Part shown: positions 6,718 to 9,189 of the stretch, in pieces | Layout of the letters: each line of letters starts with the position of its first letter | Position numbering within the stretch: the first letter of the stretch is position 1 | Origin: an uncultured Rhodospirillaceae bacterium | GTDB lineage: Bacteria > Pseudomonadota > Alphaproteobacteria > RF32 > CAG-239 | Length of the DNA stretch: 9,189 nucleotides | Direction of reading: 5' to 3' | Assembly: GCA_900320035.1 (NCBI GenBank) | Contig: ONQU01000033.1 | Coordinates: 1-9,189 of the forward strand | Made by a program: the position numbers and the translations under genes | Notes under the pieces: model-generated | Database searches by the model: none | Seen by the model: the letters and a program-made list of their open reading frames with translations, nothing else | Told to the model about the DNA's origin: nothing

Positions 6718-8061
6718 ATGGCAAACAAACTTTTTGGCACAGACGGCATTCGCGGCATTGCCGGACAATATCCACTCACCATCGATTTTTGTATGCAATT
6801 GGCCAACCTGCTCGCACAAAAGATCTGCGTCAATGAACGTTGCGTTGCCATTGCTCGCGATACACGAATTTCCGGCGATATGCTTTTTAGCGCCTTAACC
6901 GCCGGTTTTACCGCTCAAGGGGTAAAAGTTCTTGATTTAGGTATTATTCCGACTCCGCTATGCACCACTCTAACACCGCAACTTGGTGTTGATATGAGTA
7001 TTATGATTACGGCCTCACACAACCCTTATCGTGACAACGGTCTTAAACTTATTGCCGCTAATGGTGATAAATTTTCTGATGCCCAGACCAATGAATTAGA
7101 GGCAATTTTGCAAAGCTCGGATACAAAGTATGATTTTTCCGCTACCGAAATCGGCACTGTCAAAACACTGACCGTCGGTTTAGATAATTATCTTAAAACT
7201 GTCAGCAAATTAGCCCCTGCCGGTGCGCTCAAAGATATGAAAATTGTGCTTGATAGTGCTAATGGTGCTTTTTCACACATTCTGCCACAGATTTTTAAGC
7301 ATCTCGGTGCTGATTTTATCAGCTTATCCGACTCGCCAAATGGTCTAAATATCAATGAAAATTGCGGTTCACAACATACTGAAAATTTATCGCAGACAGT
7401 TATTCGTGAAAAATACGATTTAGGTATAGCCGTTGATGGTGATGGTGATCGCATTATTCTCTGTGATGAAAACGGTAAACGCTTGGACGGAGACCAAATT
7501 ATTGCTTATTTAGCAACTTATCTGCAACAACATCAACTGCTTAAAGGCGGTGTGGTCGCAACAGTTTATTCTAATCTGGGTTTAGGTAAATATATTCGTT
7601 CGCTGGGACTTGATTTTTATGCCACACCAGTCGGTGAGCGCCATGTTATTGCACAAATGCACCAAGCCGGTTGCAATTTAGGGGGGGAGGAATCCGGTCA
7701 CATGGTTTTAGGTGATTATGCTCTGACCGGTGACGCTTTAATTGCCGCAGTTGTTGTTTGTTTAGGTCTGAAAGAAGACGGACGCAAGGTTAGTGAAATT
7801 TTTCCGGTGTTTAAGCCGTTTCCCGCTGTGGCTCATAATTTGCGTTTTGCCGACAAAGCTATTATTGAAAAAATTATGGCCGCTAACGATGTGCAAAATT
7901 GCATTACCCGAGTACGCACTAAATTAGCCGAACATGGTACTGTCTTGGTTCGTAAATCCGGTACCGAGCCGGTTATCCGCCTCAAAGTTGAAGATGAAGA
8001 TGCCGCCTTGGCTGAAGCATGTGCCGCTGAAATTTTAGCTGTTATCAATCGCTACATATAG
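6718..8061 (+). CDS. glmM: Phosphoglucosamine mutase GlmM
   Basis: GlmM interconverts glucosamine-6-phosphate and glucosamine-1-phosphate in the cytoplasm. This is the step before GlmU makes UDP-GlcNAc for peptidoglycan and lipid A. The 447-residue length is standard. Seen: N-terminal LFGTDGIRG at 5-13; the phosphoserine loop TASHNP with S100; the Mg-binding loop DGDGDR at 240-245 (D240, D242, D244); the sugar-recognition loop GEESGH at 323-328; and the phosphate-binding loop RKSGTEP at 412-418. These cover all four domains of the alpha-D-phosphohexomutase family. The GGGAG ribosome site at 6706-6710 lies seven bases before ATG. It starts just after the terminator of the upstream gene and shares a probable operon with nfo, 19 bases downstream. 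A run of seven G (7681-7687) encodes the Gly-Gly of the GEESGH region. No convincing promoter of its own was found. Confidence 0.98.
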   Translation: MANKLFGTDGIRGIAGQYPLTIDFCMQLANLLAQKICVNERCVAIARDTRISGDMLFSALTAGFTAQGVKVLDLGIIPTPLCTTLTPQLGVDMSIMITASHNPYRDNGLKLIAANGDKFSDAQTNELEAILQSSDTKYDFSATEIGTVKTLTVGLDNYLKTVSKLAPAGALKDMKIVLDSANGAFSHILPQIFKHLGADFISLSDSPNGLNINENCGSQHTENLSQTVIREKYDLGIAVDGDGDRIILCDENGKRLDGDQIIAYLATYLQQHQLLKGGVVATVYSNLGLGKYIRSLGLDFYATPVGERHVIAQMHQAGCNLGGEESGHMVLGDYALTGDALIAAVVVCLGLKEDGRKVSEIFPVFKPFPAVAHNLRFADKAIIEKIMAANDVQNCITRVRTKLAEHGTVLVRKSGTEPVIRLKVEDEDAALAEACAAEILAVINRYI

Positions 8062-8080
8062 TCGTGCTGAAAGGAAAAAT

Positions 8081-8914
8081 ATGCTACACATCGGTTGTCA
8101 TTTATCCATTTCCAAAGGTTTTGAGCATATCGGCAAAGAAGCAAAATCCATTGAAGCTGATACATTTCAATTTTTTACCCGCAATCCGCAAGGCGGTAAA
8201 GCCAAAGAAATTGATGCCGATGATGCCCAAAAATATAATGAATTTGCGCAAAAAAATAACTTTTCCAAAATTGTGGCGCACGCACCTTATACCTTAAATC
8301 CGTGTTCCGATAATCCGCAAACGCGTGAATTTGCCGAAATGGTTTTTGAAGATGATTTGCAACGCATGGAATTTGTACCGCACAATTATTACAATTTTCA
8401 TCCCGGCTCACATGTCGGACAAGGCGTTGAAACCGGTGTTAAATTGATTGTAGATTTGCTTAATCGGGTTTTGCAACCTGAGCAAACCACCACGGTTTTA
8501 TTGGAAACCATGTCCGGTAAAGGCTCTGAAGTTGGTGCTCGGTTTGAGGAGTTAGCTGAAATTATCAGCAGCGTTCACTTGAACGAAAAAATGGGCGTTT
8601 GCTTGGATACTTGCCATGTTTTTTCTGCCGGTTATGACATTGTACACCACCTTGATGATGTTATTAGTGAATTTGATAAAATCATCGGCTTAACAAGATT
8701 AAAAGCTATTCACTTAAATGATAGTCTAATGCCGTTTGGCGCACACAAAGACCGCCACGCCAAAATCGGCGCCGGTGAAATCGGTCTAACCGCCTTAGTT
8801 AATTTTGTAAACCATCCGGCAATCAAAAATCTGCCGATTATTTTAGAAACTCCGAACGATTTATCCGGCTACGCCGCGGAAATAAAATTACTGCAAAGTC
8901 ATACATCATCCTAA
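8081..8914 (+). CDS. nfo: Endonuclease IV (apurinic/apyrimidinic endonuclease)
   Basis: Nfo cleaves the DNA backbone 5' to abasic sites and removes blocked 3' ends in base-excision repair. The 277-residue product matches the usual size and forms a xylose-isomerase-like TIM barrel with three zinc ions. All nine metal ligands are present by motif: H67 (AHAPYTLN), H107 (NFHPGSH), E142 (LLETMSGKG), D176 and H179 (CLDTCH), H211 (IHLND), D224 and H226 (KDRHAKIG), E256 (ILETPN). The N terminus MLHIGCHLSISKG is typical. The start has an AAAGGA ribosome site at 8070-8075, five bases upstream. It follows glmM by 19 bases and is probably cotranscribed. No clear hairpin-plus-T terminator was seen in the 40 bases after its stop. 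Confidence 0.97.
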   Translation: MLHIGCHLSISKGFEHIGKEAKSIEADTFQFFTRNPQGGKAKEIDADDAQKYNEFAQKNNFSKIVAHAPYTLNPCSDNPQTREFAEMVFEDDLQRMEFVPHNYYNFHPGSHVGQGVETGVKLIVDLLNRVLQPEQTTTVLLETMSGKGSEVGARFEELAEIISSVHLNEKMGVCLDTCHVFSAGYDIVHHLDDVISEFDKIIGLTRLKAIHLNDSLMPFGAHKDRHAKIGAGEIGLTALVNFVNHPAIKNLPIILETPNDLSGYAAEIKLLQSHTSS

Positions 8915-8954
8915 GCAACGAAATTTAGGCTAAGTATTGAGCATATTTTTATAG

Positions 8955-9189
8955 TCATTTAATCCAATATTCTATCTTATAATTTACTTTATTGTTTTCG
9001 GCATATTGCGGCAGGCCGGAGAGGTCAAATTTCGGCGTAATATTAAACTGCTCCGCCATCTCTGCCCGATACGGCTCTGCCCAGCATCTACAGTTGTAAT
9101 CCTCCCCCGGATGTCTCTTGCTTTGTAAATTCTTGCTGCACTTCGTTTGCAATCATTAACTGCGCTTCGGTCACTCGTTTTCTAAATTC
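8955..9189 (-). pseudogene. Frameshifted tail of a phage head-morphogenesis-like (Mu gpF-type) gene, 5' part outside window
   Basis: Reading leftward from the edge, one frame encodes EFRKRVTEAQLMIANEVQQ and continues to a stop near 9090. A second frame, shifted by one base, encodes KRHPGEDYNCRCWAEPYR and goes on to a TGA at 8955-8957. The HPGEDYNCRCWAEP segment resembles the C-terminal Cys/Pro motif of Mu gpF/SPP1 gp7-type minor head proteins, which I recognise by pattern only. The second frame has TAA-TGA directly before a possible TTG start at 9152 and no ribosome site, so it is unlikely to be a gene on its own. The simplest reading is one ancestral frame broken by a one-base indel between about 9115 and 9152. 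Glutamate is mostly GAG in the HPGED frame, unlike the neighbouring genes where GAA dominates, which hints at foreign origin. A different family with the same motif is possible. Confidence 0.5.

Noticed and set aside
8064..8297. Open frame starting 17 bases before nfo in another frame
   Set aside because: It overlaps nfo, has no recognisable features, and the nfo frame has all nine metal ligands and a good ribosome site.
8915..8954. Possible terminator after nfo
   Set aside because: Only a three- to four-base-pair stem can be drawn around GCTAAGTATTGAGC before the T run, too weak to call.
1..9189. CRISPR arrays, tRNA genes, insertion sequences or a defence system
   Set aside because: No short direct repeats with spacers, tRNA-like cloverleaf blocks, transposase-like frames or terminal inverted repeats were seen. 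The only tandem repeats are inside bamD.

Overview
The window is a housekeeping stretch from an A+T-rich, lipid A-producing Gram-negative bacterium. The gene order lpxC-bamD-recN on one strand is the order I know from Alphaproteobacteria, where ligA usually follows. Several RNase P RNA details and the UvrC sequence also read as alphaproteobacterial. An uncultured or host-associated low-GC alphaproteobacterium is the best guess, but genus or order cannot be set from this sequence alone.

Layout. Minus strand, about 5870 down to 1: RNase P RNA (rnpB), then lpxC, bamD, recN and uvrC. uvrC runs off the left edge with its last roughly 120 residues missing. These genes are packed tightly: about 20 bases between rnpB and lpxC, 0 between lpxC and bamD, 26 between bamD and recN, 1 between recN and uvrC. 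They look like a single transcription unit. Plus strand, 6004 to 8914: a small outer-membrane beta-barrel protein, a strong intrinsic terminator, then glmM and nfo as a close pair. The two blocks diverge from a short A+T-rich intergenic region (5871-6003) that holds a candidate promoter for each. At the right edge (8955-9189, minus strand) lies the frameshifted tail of a gene resembling a phage head-morphogenesis (Mu gpF-like) protein, the only sign of mobile DNA here.

How the genes fit together. GlmM makes glucosamine-1-phosphate, the precursor of UDP-GlcNAc for peptidoglycan and lipid A. LpxC commits UDP-GlcNAc-derived material to lipid A. BamD helps insert beta-barrel proteins into the outer membrane, and the gene at 6004 encodes such a protein. 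RecN (break repair), UvrC (nucleotide excision repair) and Nfo (abasic-site repair) form a DNA-repair set. RnpB matures tRNAs.

The most unusual element is BamD. After a normal-looking BamD core of about 250 residues it carries an extension of about 220 residues. This is built from tandem 30- and 31-residue repeats with a Trp/Phe-rich core (SSSWFSGWFGG) followed by acidic spacers. I know of no BamD with such a tail. Other points worth a second look are the missing terminator between rnpB and lpxC, glmM starting just after a terminator with no obvious promoter, and the broken phage-type gene.
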